From Arthonia radiata (Eukaryota; Ascomycota; Arthoniomycetes; Arthoniales; Arthoniaceae), in NCBI GenBank assembly GCA_002989075.1, contig PSQN01000012.1:1810480-1874479 (forward strand): DNA of 64,000 nt. Direction: 5' to 3'. Below, piece after piece: positions 38,696 through 51,300 of this stretch; positions within the stretch are counted from its first letter, which is position 1; each line of letters opens with the position of its first letter. The notes beneath the pieces are model-generated. The model was not told the origin of the DNA and did no database searches. It saw only the letters and a list, made by a program, of their open reading frames with translations. A program made the translations under genes and the position numbers.

Positions 38696-38848
38696 ATGTC
38701 CGACTCCGCGGAACAACAAGCCCTCGAAGACCATGCCAAGAGACAAGCCAAGCGCGAAGAACAGATCAAACAGCTCGACGCATCTCTTAGATCCGACGCC
38801 GACATGGAAGAGGCGGCAAAGGTGTCTGTGGAGGTTGGAAATGCCTAG
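38696..38848 (+). CDS. Very short helical protein (50 aa)
   Basis: MSDSAEQQALEDHAKRQAKR continues as charged helix (EEQIKQLDASLRSDADMEEA) and stops after 50 residues. Composition and the TATA-like box 177 bp upstream suit membership of the small-gene array. A second open stretch follows at once in another frame (first ATG 38,879, to 39,172, containing CGCG and CPC cysteine groups). I tested simple GT-AG splices of the available donors and found none that keeps frame. So the gene may be genuinely short, or may be a remnant of a longer one. Confidence 0.45.
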   Translation: MSDSAEQQALEDHAKRQAKREEQIKQLDASLRSDADMEEAAKVSVEVGNA

Positions 38849-39789
38849 GGTGGAAGGCAATTCACAGTGGCAGACGTCATGGGAACGGGCGCCCTGAAGT
38901 GTGGTTGCGGAAACGACCAGTCAGCTACCTATGGAAACAGACACGCGCTTGTAAGGTTGGAGAGTACCGAAGCGCTTGTGCGGGGCGGTCTGGGGCTGGC
39001 TTGTCCTTGCGCTCAGCACCAGAAAGCGCAGGATGGGGGAGATGGAAGGGATGGTGACAAGCAGCCGCAGGCGGACGCTGGCCGAGATGAGCGCCACTAC
39101 GGACCGTTCTTGACGACGTTGGATCGTCGGACTGGAAGGTGGACAGAGGCGTACTTCACGAAAGAGTCGTGACGGCATTTGACGACGCCATGTGCGATGT
39201 TATTAGCGCAATCAGCTACTGTTTAATGAGGTGGAATTCGAGGTGGAAGAGGGCGAGCGTACCTTTCTGATTGTCTGAACCAATCTTCATGCTTTGAGCG
39301 AAGTGGCCGTCTTCAGTCCTCACGCGTTTCCATATCCCACCCAGACGCGCCCCACCATAATCCACCACCTTATCTGCCCATTTGCAAATTCCCTCTTGAA
39401 AGGGTCTGCGGTATATAGTTTTCAGCTTGTCCGTAGGGCATAAGGCTTTCTGTTCTTCCGCAACACCCCTTATCACCGCACCATACAGGTGGTTAGAAGC
39501 GGTCCTCCTGCGACCGCATCTGCGCAGTTCTGAGCGACTGTAAACGCCAACGCGCGGTCAGAAGTGGGCACAAGAACAAAGACTGGCTCTCGTTAAAGCT
39601 TCCGTACAACCAAAGCAGCGCCTTGCTCGTAAATACAAATAGCTGCCTCCTTCGCCATTATTCCTAGAGATCATCACTCTGCACTAGACTCAGAGCCGGC
39701 TCTGATACCATTTACCGTCACTTACCATCACTTGACGCTCACCAAACGCCGCAAATTCCTCGATCATCTCAACGAAAAGACGACGCATA
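38849..39789. other. Intergenic with an unresolved open frame and a promoter
   Basis: 38,879-39,172 is an open frame of 97 codons ending DRRTGRWTEAYFTKES. It has no clear promoter of its own and I leave it unassigned. ACAAAGACTG at 39,576-39,585 and the shared promoter block at about 39,604-39,648 precede the next gene. Confidence 0.45.
39604..39648 (+). promoter_or_regulatory. Shared promoter block, copy 2
   Basis: TACAACCAAAGCAGCGCCTT is followed by GCTCGTAAATACAAATAGCT, with TACAAAT at 39,634-39,640. It aligns with the copy at 40,911 base for base except for scattered changes. Confidence 0.6.
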
Positions 39790-40269
39790 ATGCTTACCAG
39801 CGAACGACGCGAAATATTCGAGGAATTTGATGCGAAGTATGAGTCCGCCAAAGATGCCTGGATGGCTGCGGTCAACCGTCGTTGGAGAATTCAGTTGCCC
39901 CCGCAGGAGCATGAGCAGGCGAACGATGACATCCAAGTCAGGACAATGGCCATGCGCGCAGCACGCAAGGAACTCAACGATTTTTTTCCTACCGTCCGGG
40001 CCCAGACTGTGGACGACGCCCGCGTCAAAGACATGGAGGACGCATTGAACACTGTGGTCGAGAATCACCTTAATACGGGATCGGTCCATCGCGACCAGAA
40101 AGGAGACGTTGATGCGGCCCGTTTAAACGGCGATGCGAAAGCGCAGGTGCGCCGGGCGATGAAGCTGACGACGGAGAAAGACGAGGAGTTGTTGGAAAGA
40201 GCGATGAGGATGGTTCATCCAGAAGTGACGGAGGAAGTCAAACAAGAATGGAGGCTTGATCCCTCCTAG
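39790..40269 (+). CDS. Helical protein of the 159-residue paralogue group
   Basis: The product is 159 residues. It begins MLTSERREIFEEFDAKYESA followed by KDAWMAAVNR. The spacing of this N-terminal motif (A-K---W---VN) recurs in the equally long product of the 41,065 gene (AAKRTWVDSVNHLG) and, more weakly, in that of the 42,297 gene. Both 159-residue proteins share a later helix and a closing segment (ELLERAM against KWLENAL). They are hydrophilic, with no signal peptide or cysteine pattern. The ATG is 156 bp after the TATA-like box. Function is unknown. Confidence 0.75.
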   Translation: MLTSERREIFEEFDAKYESAKDAWMAAVNRRWRIQLPPQEHEQANDDIQVRTMAMRAARKELNDFFPTVRAQTVDDARVKDMEDALNTVVENHLNTGSVHRDQKGDVDAARLNGDAKAQVRRAMKLTTEKDEELLERAMRMVHPEVTEEVKQEWRLDPS

Positions 40270-41064
40270 GAGAATGCCGCTGACGAACCTGAAGAGTGTT
40301 GAGATGTGGAGGGGGTGAGGATGTGGAGCAGGAACGATGGAGATAGGATAGACTCACTATGCCTATCGTCTCCAACATTCTATAATGGAAGGACACTCTT
40401 TCACGGCGTCTCCGCTTTACCTTTGATGCCTCCTTTTTTCCCTGCAAGACTTATGGTGCCCTTAGAGTATAGCACGAGTCGGGACTCCTCGCATCGGGTA
40501 GTATCAACAAGGCTCGTCTACTTCGCAGCCGCTGTCGAATCGTGCTATGGACTTGCTACTGTCTCATGCTGATTGTTTGGAGTCTGTGGGCGGAGCTTCG
40601 GTAAGCGGCGGCCAGTCACTGTAACTGAAGGCTGCACAGTATCAGCCTGTCTTGCCGTGGTCGAATCGGTTGCTATTTGATTATGACCACACTTCTCAAC
40701 GTCTACTGCGCATGTTTGGCCCGGCTTGTTGACGGTGGTTGGCGGATATTGACCGGATGTTGACGTTTTGTGAAGGAGCCCGACAAGGGAATATAGGGCG
40801 CGTTGGCTTTCAACCGCGCCTAAACGATATCTGGCTGCACGAAACGCCGATTTGTGGCAGTCTCGCCGCATGCACAAGGTGTGTTTTATGTCAGCACGCT
40901 TGCACAACCGAAGTAGCGTCTTGCTCATGAATACAAGAAGGGCACTCACCTCGGCCTTCTTCAAAACTCTCCTCATAACACCAACTGCACCGATCACGAG
41001 CGATATAACAAAAGCCTAATCCTACATTAAGACAAATCCGATTGACCCGCGCAGCCAAAGAACC
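40270..41064. other. Intergenic with shared promoter block
   Basis: No coding region is supported; the 150-codon minus frame here runs through the promoter and is rejected. The shared block is at about 40,911-40,951. The stretch CGATATCTGGCTGCACG (40,827) recurs as CGATATTTGGCGTCGGC (42,050) before the next paralogue. Confidence 0.55.
40911..40951 (+). promoter_or_regulatory. Shared promoter block, copy 3
   Basis: GCACAACCGAAGTAGCGTCT is followed by TGCTCATGAATACAAGAAGG and CACTCACC. The TATA-like TACAAGA is at 40,932-40,938, 133 bp before the ATG. Confidence 0.6.
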
Positions 41065-41544
41065 ATGACAGTACCTACAGAAAAGCAGCTAGAAGTCCTT
41101 CACAATCACAAAGCCGAATTCGAAGCCGCCAAGCGAACATGGGTAGACTCGGTCAACCACTTGGGAATGAACCGCAAGGCCATGTCCCCTTCAAAACTCG
41201 AGCAGGCTGAGGAAGACAAGAAAGCCAAGGAGGGCAATCTCCTCGCGGCGATGAAAAAACACGATGACTATGAGAAAGAAGTCTACGATATGACCGCGCC
41301 TGAAGACAACGTATTAAAAGAGTTCACAAACGCAATCGTCGAAGCCACGCTGGAGCTCGCCAACGACCCTACTGCATATCGGAGGAAAGACGGATGTTTG
41401 GATGAAATGGCAGTGGAAGCTAAGGCTTTAGAGCTTGCGAAAGTGAGAACGAAGATGGATGCGAAGCAACTGAAGTGGCTTGAGAACGCGCTTGCTGGAA
41501 AGCGGCGAGGATGGCGCATATGGGGGTTTGTGAAGTGGTGGTAG
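41065..41544 (+). CDS. Helical protein of the 159-residue paralogue group
   Basis: The 159-residue product starts MTVPTEKQLEVLHNHKAEFE and continues AAKRTWVDSVNH. It is paralogous to the product of the 39,790 gene (same length, shared N-terminal A-K---W---VN motif and C-terminal helix) and to that of the 42,297 gene (shared PTE--L--L opening). The C-terminus is unusual for the group: basic and tryptophan-rich, KRRGWRIWGFVKWW. That could associate with a membrane or nucleic acid (speculative). No signal peptide is present. The promoter contains shared block copy 3. Confidence 0.78.
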   Translation: MTVPTEKQLEVLHNHKAEFEAAKRTWVDSVNHLGMNRKAMSPSKLEQAEEDKKAKEGNLLAAMKKHDDYEKEVYDMTAPEDNVLKEFTNAIVEATLELANDPTAYRRKDGCLDEMAVEAKALELAKVRTKMDAKQLKWLENALAGKRRGWRIWGFVKWW

Positions 41545-42296
41545 TGCTGCTGGGTTCTGGTACCGGGCAGATAGTAAATATGAGATTAGCAAAAAATGTA
41601 ATAGGCGGGGAAGCTGAGAACATGTGATACGTACTTTGAAGCCGCACCAGCTTGATGTCTTTTCACTCACTTGCGATCCCATCACCGGCAGCACCGGTAG
41701 ATCAAGCAAGCGTTTCACAAATGCATGCATCTTCAGCACGTCCTCTGAAGCTGAGATCGTGGAAATTTTGGCGAGTTGACATGTCGAGACCTTGATGTAT
41801 CGCAAGGAGAACCTTGGGCTGTTGCTGCTAATCGCTGATGGCGGCTCGCGAGTAGTGTGAGAGAGCATCCCATCTTGATGTCCAGGTCTCGCCCGTTCGC
41901 TATGCTCCAAGCTTGCTAATGAAAAGTCTGGGCACCTCACAGGTGATTCTTGCCGGGTAATAGCGAAGTGCACACATTCTGCTAGGATGGTGAGGCGCTC
42001 GGCAAGATCGATCCTTGTTGATCGTCACATCGAACCGTGCCCAGACGATATTTGGCGTCGGCGCGTGCCAATCTGCGGCCAGTCTCGCTAGCTAGACAAA
42101 GACTGTCTGTTACTACCAGGCTGATATAACCGGCGAAGTTACACTTCTTGCGAATATAAAAAGACGCCTACCTTCTTACCTTTCCCCCATTATTCCACAG
42201 CATCATCAATTTCGCCAGTATTCGCAAAGCAGGCTCCAATCGTCGTCCATCGCTCCATACCGTCCAAGTATTCAGACTCGCGCCATACAACTCACC
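41545..42296. promoter_or_regulatory. Intergenic with promoter of the 42,297 gene
   Basis: ACAAAGACTG at 42,096-42,105 and a diverged shared block at about 42,127-42,172, with TATAAAA at 42,155-42,161. No other gene is supported. Confidence 0.5.
42127..42172 (+). promoter_or_regulatory. Shared promoter block, copy 4 (diverged)
   Basis: AACCGGCGAAGTTACACTTC is followed by TTGCGAATATAAAAAGACGC and CTACC. It keeps the order and spacing of the other copies but has changed at about a third of positions, and it has the best TATA box of the four. Confidence 0.5.
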
Positions 42297-42893
42297 GTGC
42301 ACTCTCCTACCGAAGAGGAGCTCAAACCCCTCGAAAATCTCCAAAAGCAGGAAAGGGATGCCGATGAATTCTGGAATGCGAGGCTTGAACACCTGTGCAA
42401 GAACGCACACACCATGACAGCGACGCAGCGACAGCAGGCTGCAAACGAAGTGATATCAAAGATCGACCCCTTCATCGCCTTATCAAAAGAGACTGGCATG
42501 CTTCACAACAAGATATGGGGCGGCAACATATGCCCTCCCTATCCGGTAGAGTTTACCACTGTGCTGATGAGAGCCATGGTCGAACTCATGTGTGATGAAA
42601 AAGCACCCGTCAATCCGAACGGCTCGTTGAATCAACACGCAATAACGAAGCAGGTGGCGGCGCACGTGAGCGCGACCGTGACGCTATCCTCCCAAGAAGA
42701 AAAGGGCCTTGAAGATTTGATCAAAAAAGGCGAACAGTCGAACCGCAACATGATGGACGGTGTACCAGGAGGAGCAACCCTAGATGGGAGCGCTGACCGT
42801 GCGTCTCATGAGCTGAAGCGCAGCCATGCTCTCATAGCTTGCAACGAGGGAGAGGAATATGGCGAGGAAGTGAAGAAGGACAGAAAGGTGTAG
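42297..42893 (+). CDS. Helical paralogue lacking an ATG start
   Basis: The frame is open from a GTG at 42,297 and reads HSPTEEELKPLENLQKQERD, then ADEFWNARLEHL, which aligns with the N-terminus of the 41,065 product. At the position of that gene's ATG this copy has no ATG. There is also no ATG in any frame between the TATA region (42,155) and 42,297. The first in-frame Met is residue 40 (42,414), after the conserved part. So it may use a near-cognate start (GTG or CTG), begin late, or be decaying. The frame is otherwise intact for 198 residues with an acidic, lysine-rich C-terminus. A middle segment has two cysteines (NICPPYPVEF and VELMCDEKAPVN). Confidence 0.55.
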   Translation: MHSPTEEELKPLENLQKQERDADEFWNARLEHLCKNAHTMTATQRQQAANEVISKIDPFIALSKETGMLHNKIWGGNICPPYPVEFTTVLMRAMVELMCDEKAPVNPNGSLNQHAITKQVAAHVSATVTLSSQEEKGLEDLIKKGEQSNRNMMDGVPGGATLDGSADRASHELKRSHALIACNEGEEYGEEVKKDRKV

Positions 42894-43105
42894 AGTACAC
42901 TTGCAGACCACAGGGTTTTGCGCCACCTGTCGAAGTCCCCTGCAGACTCGTCAGCTACTTGTCTACCTCGAACTTTCACAGATGGCTCAGCCTTTCTGCC
43001 AGCTACACTGCTGGTGTGACTTCAGACTCTGCTTGTCAGCCAACATAGCTAGAATGACACCCACGGCACAGTTCCACATGTATCTTTGACATGGGTTCTT
43101 CAAGA

Positions 43106-44707
43106 TCACATCGTCTTCAACCCGTCCGCCACCTTAAACCCCGCCTCTGTCTTACTCCTCACCTCATCCACACTCACCCCCTCTGCAATCTCCACCAACG
43201 TCAACCCCTCCGTGAAATCCACCTCAAAGACCGCCAAATCCGTAATAATCATCGACACGCACTTCATGCCCGTCAACGGGAACTCGCACTGCCGCTTCAC
43301 CTTCGGCCGCCCCTTCTTGTCCACGTGCTCCGTCACGACCACGACCTTCGTGCTCTGCGGATTGCTCACCAGGTCCATCGCGCCGCCGAACCCCTTCACC
43401 TTACCCGGCAGCATCCAGTTCGCGAGGTCGCCTTTCTCGGAGACTTGCATGGCGCCCAGGATCGTCAGGTCGATCCGCCCAGACCGGATCATGCCGAAGG
43501 ACTCTTCGCTGCCAAAAGTGCTCGCGCCAGGCCGCAGCGTGACGGTCTCCTTTCCGGCATTGATCAGATCCGCGTCCTCCTTCCCCGCCTCTGGATACGG
43601 CCCCAGCCCCAAAATCCCATTCTCACTCTGCAGCGTCACCGACACAGACGGATCCACAAACGACGGCGCCAGCATTGGCATCCCGATCCCGAGATTCGCG
43701 TACATCCCATTCTTGAATTCCTTCGCCGCCCTCTTCACAATCCTGTCCCGTCTCTGACTCGCCTCGTCCCCGCCACTCTCCAAAGGCTTCGGATTCACCT
43801 TCTTCTCAATCTTCTTCTCGCTGTCGCTCTGGACCACGCGCTTCACGTATATACCCGGCACGTGCACAGACCCCGGCTCAATGGCGCCAGGCTCGACGAT
43901 CTCCTCGGCCTCCACGATGGTCATGCGCGCGTTCCGCGCCATCGCGCCGTTGAAGTTCTGCGCGGCGTAGCGGAAGCGCACGTTCCCTAGTCGGTCGGCC
44001 TGGTGGGCTTTCACCAACGCAAAGTCCGCATGTATGGCGTGCTCCATGACGTAGCTCTTGCCGTTGAAGACCTTGACGTCTTTCGCCGGTGCGAATTGCT
44101 GCACTTTCCCGGACCCGTCTGGCGCGTGCAGCAGGGGCAGCTCGCCCGTCTGCACAACTGTGCCGAAAGCAGCAGGCGTGTAAAAAGCCGGCACACCGCG
44201 ACCGCCGGCGGCGCACCGTTCGGCGAGGGTACCCTGTGGTGTGAGTTCTAGTTCCACCAAGCCTTTGAGGTACTGCTCTTCGAAGAGCTTGTTGTCGCCG
44301 ATGTAGCTTGCGATCATCTTCTTGATCTGGCGGGACTGAAGCAGCAGGCCGAGACCGCTGGTCGCGATGCCGGCGTTGTTGGAGGCGACGGTCAGGCCGG
44401 TGATGTCGGGGCGGGCTTTGACGGCGTTGATGAGCGTGTCGGGGACGCCAGAGAGGCCGAACCCGCCACAGAGGAGCGTGCTGTTGGAGGAGAGGTCGTG
44501 AATTGCTTCGGCTGGGGAGGACACGACTTTGTTGATCTCGAAGCGGGTTGGAGTGGAGGAGAAGGGTCGTCGAGAGGCGTAGGATGCGGTGGCCTGCGAG
44601 ATTCATGAGACGGGGAGGGTCGTATTAGCAACAGCAGTTCTCACCCTGGATGCTGCATGCTTCACGGGCGCTGACAGGCGGACACTGAGGACGAGAGTCG
44701 GCGACAT
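43106..44707 (-). CDS. Succinyl-CoA:3-ketoacid CoA transferase, mitochondrial
   Basis: Two exons (44,707-44,645 and 44,593-43,106; 51-bp intron with GTGAGA donor) give 516 residues, close to the usual length of about 520. The long frame alone has no ATG near its start. The upstream exon supplies MSPTLVLSVRLSAPVKHAAS, and the join continues into SYASRRPFSSTPTRFEINKV, a good mitochondrial presequence. Both halves of the family I CoA transferase are present: GGFGLSGVP in the alpha part, and LQSENGILGLGPYP in the beta part, whose Glu (about residue 344) is the expected catalytic residue. In the matrix it moves CoA from succinyl-CoA to acetoacetate or, in fungi, to acetate or propionate. A distinction from fungal acetyl-CoA-type transferases would need alignment. 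Confidence 0.93.
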
Positions 44708-45355
44708 CGTCGCTTGTGGAGTGTGGTGCTATGCACGAGGCTGTCTGGCTTCTTCATCTAGGTTGTCCAGCTGCTATGTGCCTCGCAGACCCAACACTGA
44801 GCATGCCTGGGCGTCTACGGAAGCGATCAAGGTGAGAGGACATCTTAAGAGAGCTTTTGAAGCTACTTGAAGTTGAAGATGGAGCAGCTCGTGGAGGGAG
44901 GTCCGCGAGCTCGGCACTTGTTCGGGATGGGAATCGGCAGTCACTCCAGACAGATGAATGGCAGCTTCTTCACCACATAGACCCTCCAGCATGGAATAGA
45001 CAATTACGTCTGGAAGGCATGTGGAGTAGGCAAGTCAGAAGAAGGTACGTGATTATCAAAGGTAAGTTCCATCGCAAACCATATCATAGCATCCAATACA
45101 TTTCATACAAGCATAAGCATGTCATAACCTCGTCAAGCCAATGCCCATAATGCGCCCGCGCAGCGAGCGCTTCGCTGTTTTCCGAACAACCCTCTTGTAG
45201 CCGTGAACGCCGTATGCTCGTCCAAAAGTGAGTGCTCGCCCCCCGCCGTCCACAGACGTTCCACCTTTTAGTGCCGTGATCCTGTGCCATGTGTTCGTAA
45301 GCAAGGCATGATCCCCAGTGACCTGTCCTCCTCAGAGAGACTCCAGCGCATCATG
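44708..45355. other. Promoter of the CoA transferase; 3' side of adenylate cyclase
   Basis: No coding region is supported. The short frames on both strands here have no homologue that I recognise. Confidence 0.5.
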
Positions 45356-48300
45356 CTATGACGGCGCCATGTCAATGTCAATCTGACTCTTGAGCGTCTC
45401 CAGCTCACTCATCTTCGCAGACAACTCTCCGAAAATATCTGCCATCGGACAGGCACCGTCCAACATCCCTCCCTTGAACGGCCTCATGAGATTTCGCAGC
45501 GCCAGGGAGTTAATGCACGTCTCGATGCGGCTGATCTGGTGCTCCACGAAGTTCAATACGAAGCGGTCAGTCACCTCGCCCCCACGCTCTTTGGTGCGCT
45601 CGAGCAGCGCCGTCTCAGGTGGCTTAAGCTCTGCTGATCCCGGACTTTCCAGCGTTGAACACAGCATCTCCAGACGAAGGGAGACGGACCACAGATCCCA
45701 TACGTTGTCAAGCTCGATGGTCAGCTGGCTGTCCTTCGTCTTCGCACCAGCGCCGTCGCTCTCTTTCTTGGCCTGCGCATCGCGTTGCTGTTGCACCGTC
45801 AGACGCCCAGCGAGGCTGTGTGGATACATCAGGTAGATGTACTCTGGATTCTCCAATCCTTTCAGCCGGCGCTCACCGAGATCTTTGACTTCGAAGCCGT
45901 GGGAAGACAATGAGCGCAGCTCACGCTTGATGGCGTATGAATTGGCATCGTCAGAGACGGTATCCTCAGACGCATTGGAGTTGGAGCGATCAGACTCGAT
46001 GTGTGTCTCGAGCAGACGCTGGACCTCTGCGATGAAGTCAGAAGAGACGGTGATCTGCCCACCATCGGCGACGCCCGAGATACGCGCAGCACGATTGACC
46101 ATTGGGCCGAAGTAGTCCATGCGGCGAGTAATAGGATCAGTCTCGCACACAGGCTGACCCCAATGAATACCCATTCGCACAGACAGACCGCGGAATAGAA
46201 TGTTGCCTTCAGCATCGGGCACTTCCTGGCCATTGACACTGTTGAGAATCTCCTGGGGCCATTGAACCTCAAGTAGCTGAGACTGAATCGTGAACGCCCA
46301 TAGCAGCGCTGATGTGACCGTAGGGAAGGCCACCATGAAAGCATCACCTTCGGTCTTGACTTCGTACCCACCGATGAGTCGTAAATGACGACGCATGACT
46401 TCGTTATGCATCTTGATGGCCGATCGCATGGCAATGGGATACGTCTCCCACAGTAACGTCGAGTTCTTGATATCTGTAAATACCAAGCTGACATCGCCAA
46501 TAGGTGCATCGACTTCTTGGTCAAGGCGTGCGAGCTTCGAATCTAGCGTGCGGTCCCGACCTCTGTTGGCTCTTCGGCTCATGCTGTACTCGTCTGGAAG
46601 ACCAGAAGGACCCATGGACATGCTATGCGTTCTGTAACGCGCCCGCTCACGCTTGCGCAGGTCACTAACCCCGACAAGCATGACCGTCATCTTGCTGCTG
46701 GCACCGAATGCGATGGCCAGATCTCGCAGGCGTTGTGCTGCCCGCATGAGATCGCCTCGCTCCGATCGAGCCAAATCCACGGCAAAGTCAGGTGAAAGGT
46801 AGTCCCACATCTCCCGTGAAGCAAGCAGAATCATCTCATCGGAGTCCGATATCTGCACTTCTGAAATATGTGGCGCCGCGATCATGGAGGGGACGAGATG
46901 AGTGAAGCCAAAACCACGCGATACATCCACCGTATCATTGAGCTTCCCTTGCCTTGACACGTAGCCGCCAGCGTCTCGAATACGCGTCCTCTCAGAGGCT
47001 TCTGCCGGATCGTGCTTCTTTGTCAATACCTTGTGGCCTCCCTCAGAGCGGATCAGGATCGCCTCCGCGTTACCAACGTTAGACACGAATAGCGTCATGC
47101 CGTGCAGGTACAACACGGTCGCAACGCAGCCGGACTTGAGGTCATCCTCGCTGAGTGTTGCGGTGACGACCGACCCACGATGCGTTTTTCGCTCCTTGAC
47201 GTCGTGGCCTTGAGATCCCCAAGTCGCAAGCTCCTTGTTGAGCGTGAGGTAGGTACGTCGAAACGCATGGCCGGCGTTTTCTGCGACCCCTTTTCGCTTG
47301 AGCTCATCCTTGAAGTGGCTTTCAAAGTTCTCTTGCAAGTATTTCACGACCTTCGAGCCACCAACTGCGGACGTTGAACCATCGAAGAGGCCGATCAACG
47401 TCTCATCGTCATGGCCTTCAAGGCGAGGCACCACGATATCGATAGTCGACAAATGCTCATTGTTCCCAAGAGTATCCGAGATACCGTACGCCATGCTGCC
47501 CACATTCGAGCCAGAGGTGCGTACACGTCTGTCCTCGGTCTGGTCAGGGACAGAATGAATCATCAGTGTCACGTCCATGAGGCCTAGCACTCTCAAATTG
47601 CCAAGCGTGCTGAAGTCAGTCAGGTTCTGGCTGTCTCTACCAGCCGCATACTGTCCAGATGGTCGGATCTCTAAACGCTTGTTGCCTGACAGATTGAGAT
47701 ACTTGAGATTCCGATTCCAGTTCCAATTCCAGTCGTAAGGCCAATTAGTAACGTTGTACTTGAGCGCATTGCAGGATACATCTAGTGTCGCCAGCTTCTG
47801 GACTTTACCAAGCTCAGCTGGCAAGACCTGAAACTTGTTGCCGTTGATGTACAAGGCCTTGAGCGCCGCGCAGTCCTCAAAGTCTTCTGACGGCAAGCAC
47901 GTGAGGTCGTTGCCGGATAGATAGAGTTCTGAAAGATATTGCCATCGTTTGATCGTCCGCGTGGGTATCTCATATATCTCATTATAGGATAGGTTGAGTA
48001 CTCGCAGCTCTTGAAGCGTAGATAGCTGATCAAATACCTCATCGCCAAGTCGGTTGTCAGCCATCAATAGGTGTTTCAGAGAGCCGCAAATTGTCGCCGT
48101 CATGCGTGTCATCATAATCGAGTCTTTCCGTGAGATTGGTGACATCATATCCACGGTAGGCGCTCGAGAGATCATTGATGGCTTGCGACCTGGTACTGCC
48201 GTGCCCGGTGTAGAACCATATATTGATGCAACGGATCCTTTACGATGTGAACCTGGTGGTGAGCTGTTGTTTGAGCTCATGTAGCTGCTTGAAGCAGCGC

Positions 48301-51300
48301 TAGGCCTCCTTTGCTGAGATGGCATATCGCTCAAAGTGTCTCCGTCCTCAGATATGGGGCTGTAGTTTGAATTCGTCAAGCCGGGCGTCGCAGGCTGAGA
48401 AGATTGAGCGCTTGCTGCTTCAATGCCTGCTAAGGAAGCTTGCGAAGGAGGTTTGGGGAATGAATCAAGCACATTGGATGACACATTGAGCGTCTCCAGC
48501 TTTCGAGCAAGCCATATCTCGGGGGGCATAACGTTTATGTTATTTTCTCTCGCATCCAAGAACCGCAGCTCGCTTAGTTTTCCGAGCTCACTGGGCAACG
48601 TGCTCAAGGAGTTCTTAGCTACGCTTAGGAAATCCAGTTTTTGCAGCCTCCCAATGTGCGGCGTAAGCGCAGCGAAATGGTTCTTTGTCAACACGAGCTT
48701 CGTCAAGCCCGGCATTCTCGAGAAGAGATCGTCAGGTAACGCCGCCAGCTTGCCGGAAGCGAGACTGAGTATCGATAATGTTGGAACAGATGCACCCAGC
48801 TTGAACTGCGTCATGGGATTGTGGTCGAGGTAAAGCGTTCGTATTTTTGGAAAGGCGCCTTCAAAGGATGTAATCGAGTTGTGGCCTGCCATGAGATGCT
48901 CCAATTGAGGTAGTTGCGAGAGATCGTCAATGTTGTCAATCTGATTGAAGCGGACATCAACCTCTCTGAGGTTCGTGAGGTTACCTATTCCATCTTCAGG
49001 TTTGCCGGTGAGTTTGTTATTGGTGGCCCACAACCGTTCGAGGTGGATCAGTCCGGCTATGTGTGTGATTTTTTCGATTGCATTAAAGCTGATGTCGAGA
49101 TCTACCAACGTCGTTAATGAGCATACAGACTCTGGTAATTCTGTGAGCGAGTTCGATGATAGATTAAGCGATCGCAAGCTCTTGAACTGTGTAAAGGTCG
49201 GCGGTATCGATTTCAATCGATTGTTCGCCACCTTGAGACTCGCCAGGTTCGGCAGCTTCTCCAGCTCAGCGTGCTCGAGTGATTCCAGCCTGTTATTCGA
49301 GACATCTAGGACGGTTAACCGATTGGCCAGACAAAAGCTCTGCGGTATTCGTGGTGTATCGTTGCCGGTATAGCGGATCTCACGAAGGCTTGTGCAGCCC
49401 TGGATAAAGTCCTTGGGTACGTCCAGGTTCAGATTGTGCGACAAGTTCAAGAAGACAATCTCTCCACACTTTTGATACAACGCGATAGGTATCGTGTTCA
49501 AGCTTCGGCCTTGAAGATCAACATTACTGAACTTCTGCTTGGTGTTGAAGTTGAGATCCTTGTCATGCATAGAGTAGCCAATCATCTTGGCAGGCATGAA
49601 GGTGAACCTGCACAGATAGGAGTTGTCGTCCCGCCCAATCTCTTCGATGTGGTCGGTATCATCATACCCAGCTTGCTCCAACAAGCGCTTTTGAATTAGC
49701 AGAGGCCTTTCGCCAGCTTCCAGCTGTCGAGTGGTATTGCCCTTCTGCATAACGATCTGGAACCGGTTGATGTCGTCCTGCGGATATGTTTGTTGCCCCA
49801 TCAAGTTGATAAGCTCGGCCGTTGTCGTACTCAAGCTCCTTGTCAGTGTCCTGAAGGATCCGTCGGGCTTCCACAGTCGTACGCTATGTGGTACACCTGC
49901 GTCAGGAATAGATCCTTCATGGCCACGCTCGTCGATCTCGTGAAGCTTTTCGAGGTTTTCTTCGCCCTTGCGCTTCACAGCCCAACTGTCTGGCGCGTCC
50001 CAGTTTGCATTTGCTGCGTCGAAGGGGTTACTAAGATCTGCTTCGTTCATGTTGTTGATCGCGCTCGGTAGTGGCTTCTCTTTCTCACCGGCGGGAGCCT
50101 GCATGATGCCCGTCATATCGCTAAGATCTGTATTTAATGACCAAAGCGTACCATGGGCGTCAATGTCTTTGCGGACTTGATTCGGGTCTCGGATTTGAGG
50201 CACACCGTTGGTGGCCGTTTTCCGAGACATGAAAGGCAGTCGAGCATGATGTTCTTTCTTCGATGGCTGCTTTCCAGCCTCTCCCGCGGCTGGCGGCCTT
50301 GCCGTCGCAGTCGCTTTTGACCTTGTCGTTGATTGTTCAAGCGGCGCTCCAGTTTCAAGCGCAATATTGCTTCTTGATGCGTCTTGTGTCTGTCGCGACC
50401 CAAGCGCAACTGAGGGCGTGGAAGATGGGAGTCGCGTCAGGTCTGACCCGTTGCGCTCATTCGTCTTATTTCGATGCCGAAAAACGTTGAGCAATTTCGC
50501 ACGCTTGTGGCCCTTGTCGCCTTCACCAGACGTCCTTGATGGCGCGCCGTCGAGTTGGTCCATGGCGAACGGCGGAGGGCTTGACGAGCTAGAGCGCGTC
50601 GTTTGGCGGGTCATAGTCCGACTCGTGTCTCGAGTGGCGTCGCGTTGCAAGCCTGGGAATGGCTCCACCTTGGATATGGCTTGCTTCAACGAGTGTGAAT
50701 CTGGCCCAGATTCAAGGGAGGGAGGAGGCTGCTCAGAGCTCCTAGTCTGCCGATGCCGATGAAATGGGAAGCGGTGATGGTGGCTGCTCGACTTGGAAGT
50801 TGCAGACGTTTGTGTTCGGTTAAGCCGTTCTTGTTCGTTGAGCTGGTCACGCACTGGTGCATTGCCGAAATAGTTGATGTCTTGCGCATCTTGGTACATC
50901 CATGGCGTAACGTCGCTTGAAGGCTCGTTCGGAGTTCTTGGCTGGGACGTACCAGGCGAGGGATTCCGACTGCCTTGTGTCCTGCTCCTGGACGATTTCG
51001 TGCTATGACCCGGTTTCTGTGCCTCCTCCTGTTTCGTCGTCTTGACCTCTTCCTTTGAGCGCATATCTTTCGTGAGATCATCTTCTCCAAACCAGCCTGT
51101 CAGCTTTTTCGACTTCATCCGACTCGCGCCTGAGCCCGAACTGCTCGCTGTTGCTATTGACTGTACAGACGGCCGGCGGAGGTCCTCAAGAGAGGCGCCC
51201 GGATTAGGCGAGTGGCGACCACTGTCGGGACTGTTCTCCTCGACATGAAGCCATGACGACGGAGTTCCAGGGGCGTCTGGTAGTGGCTTAGAAGTATCAT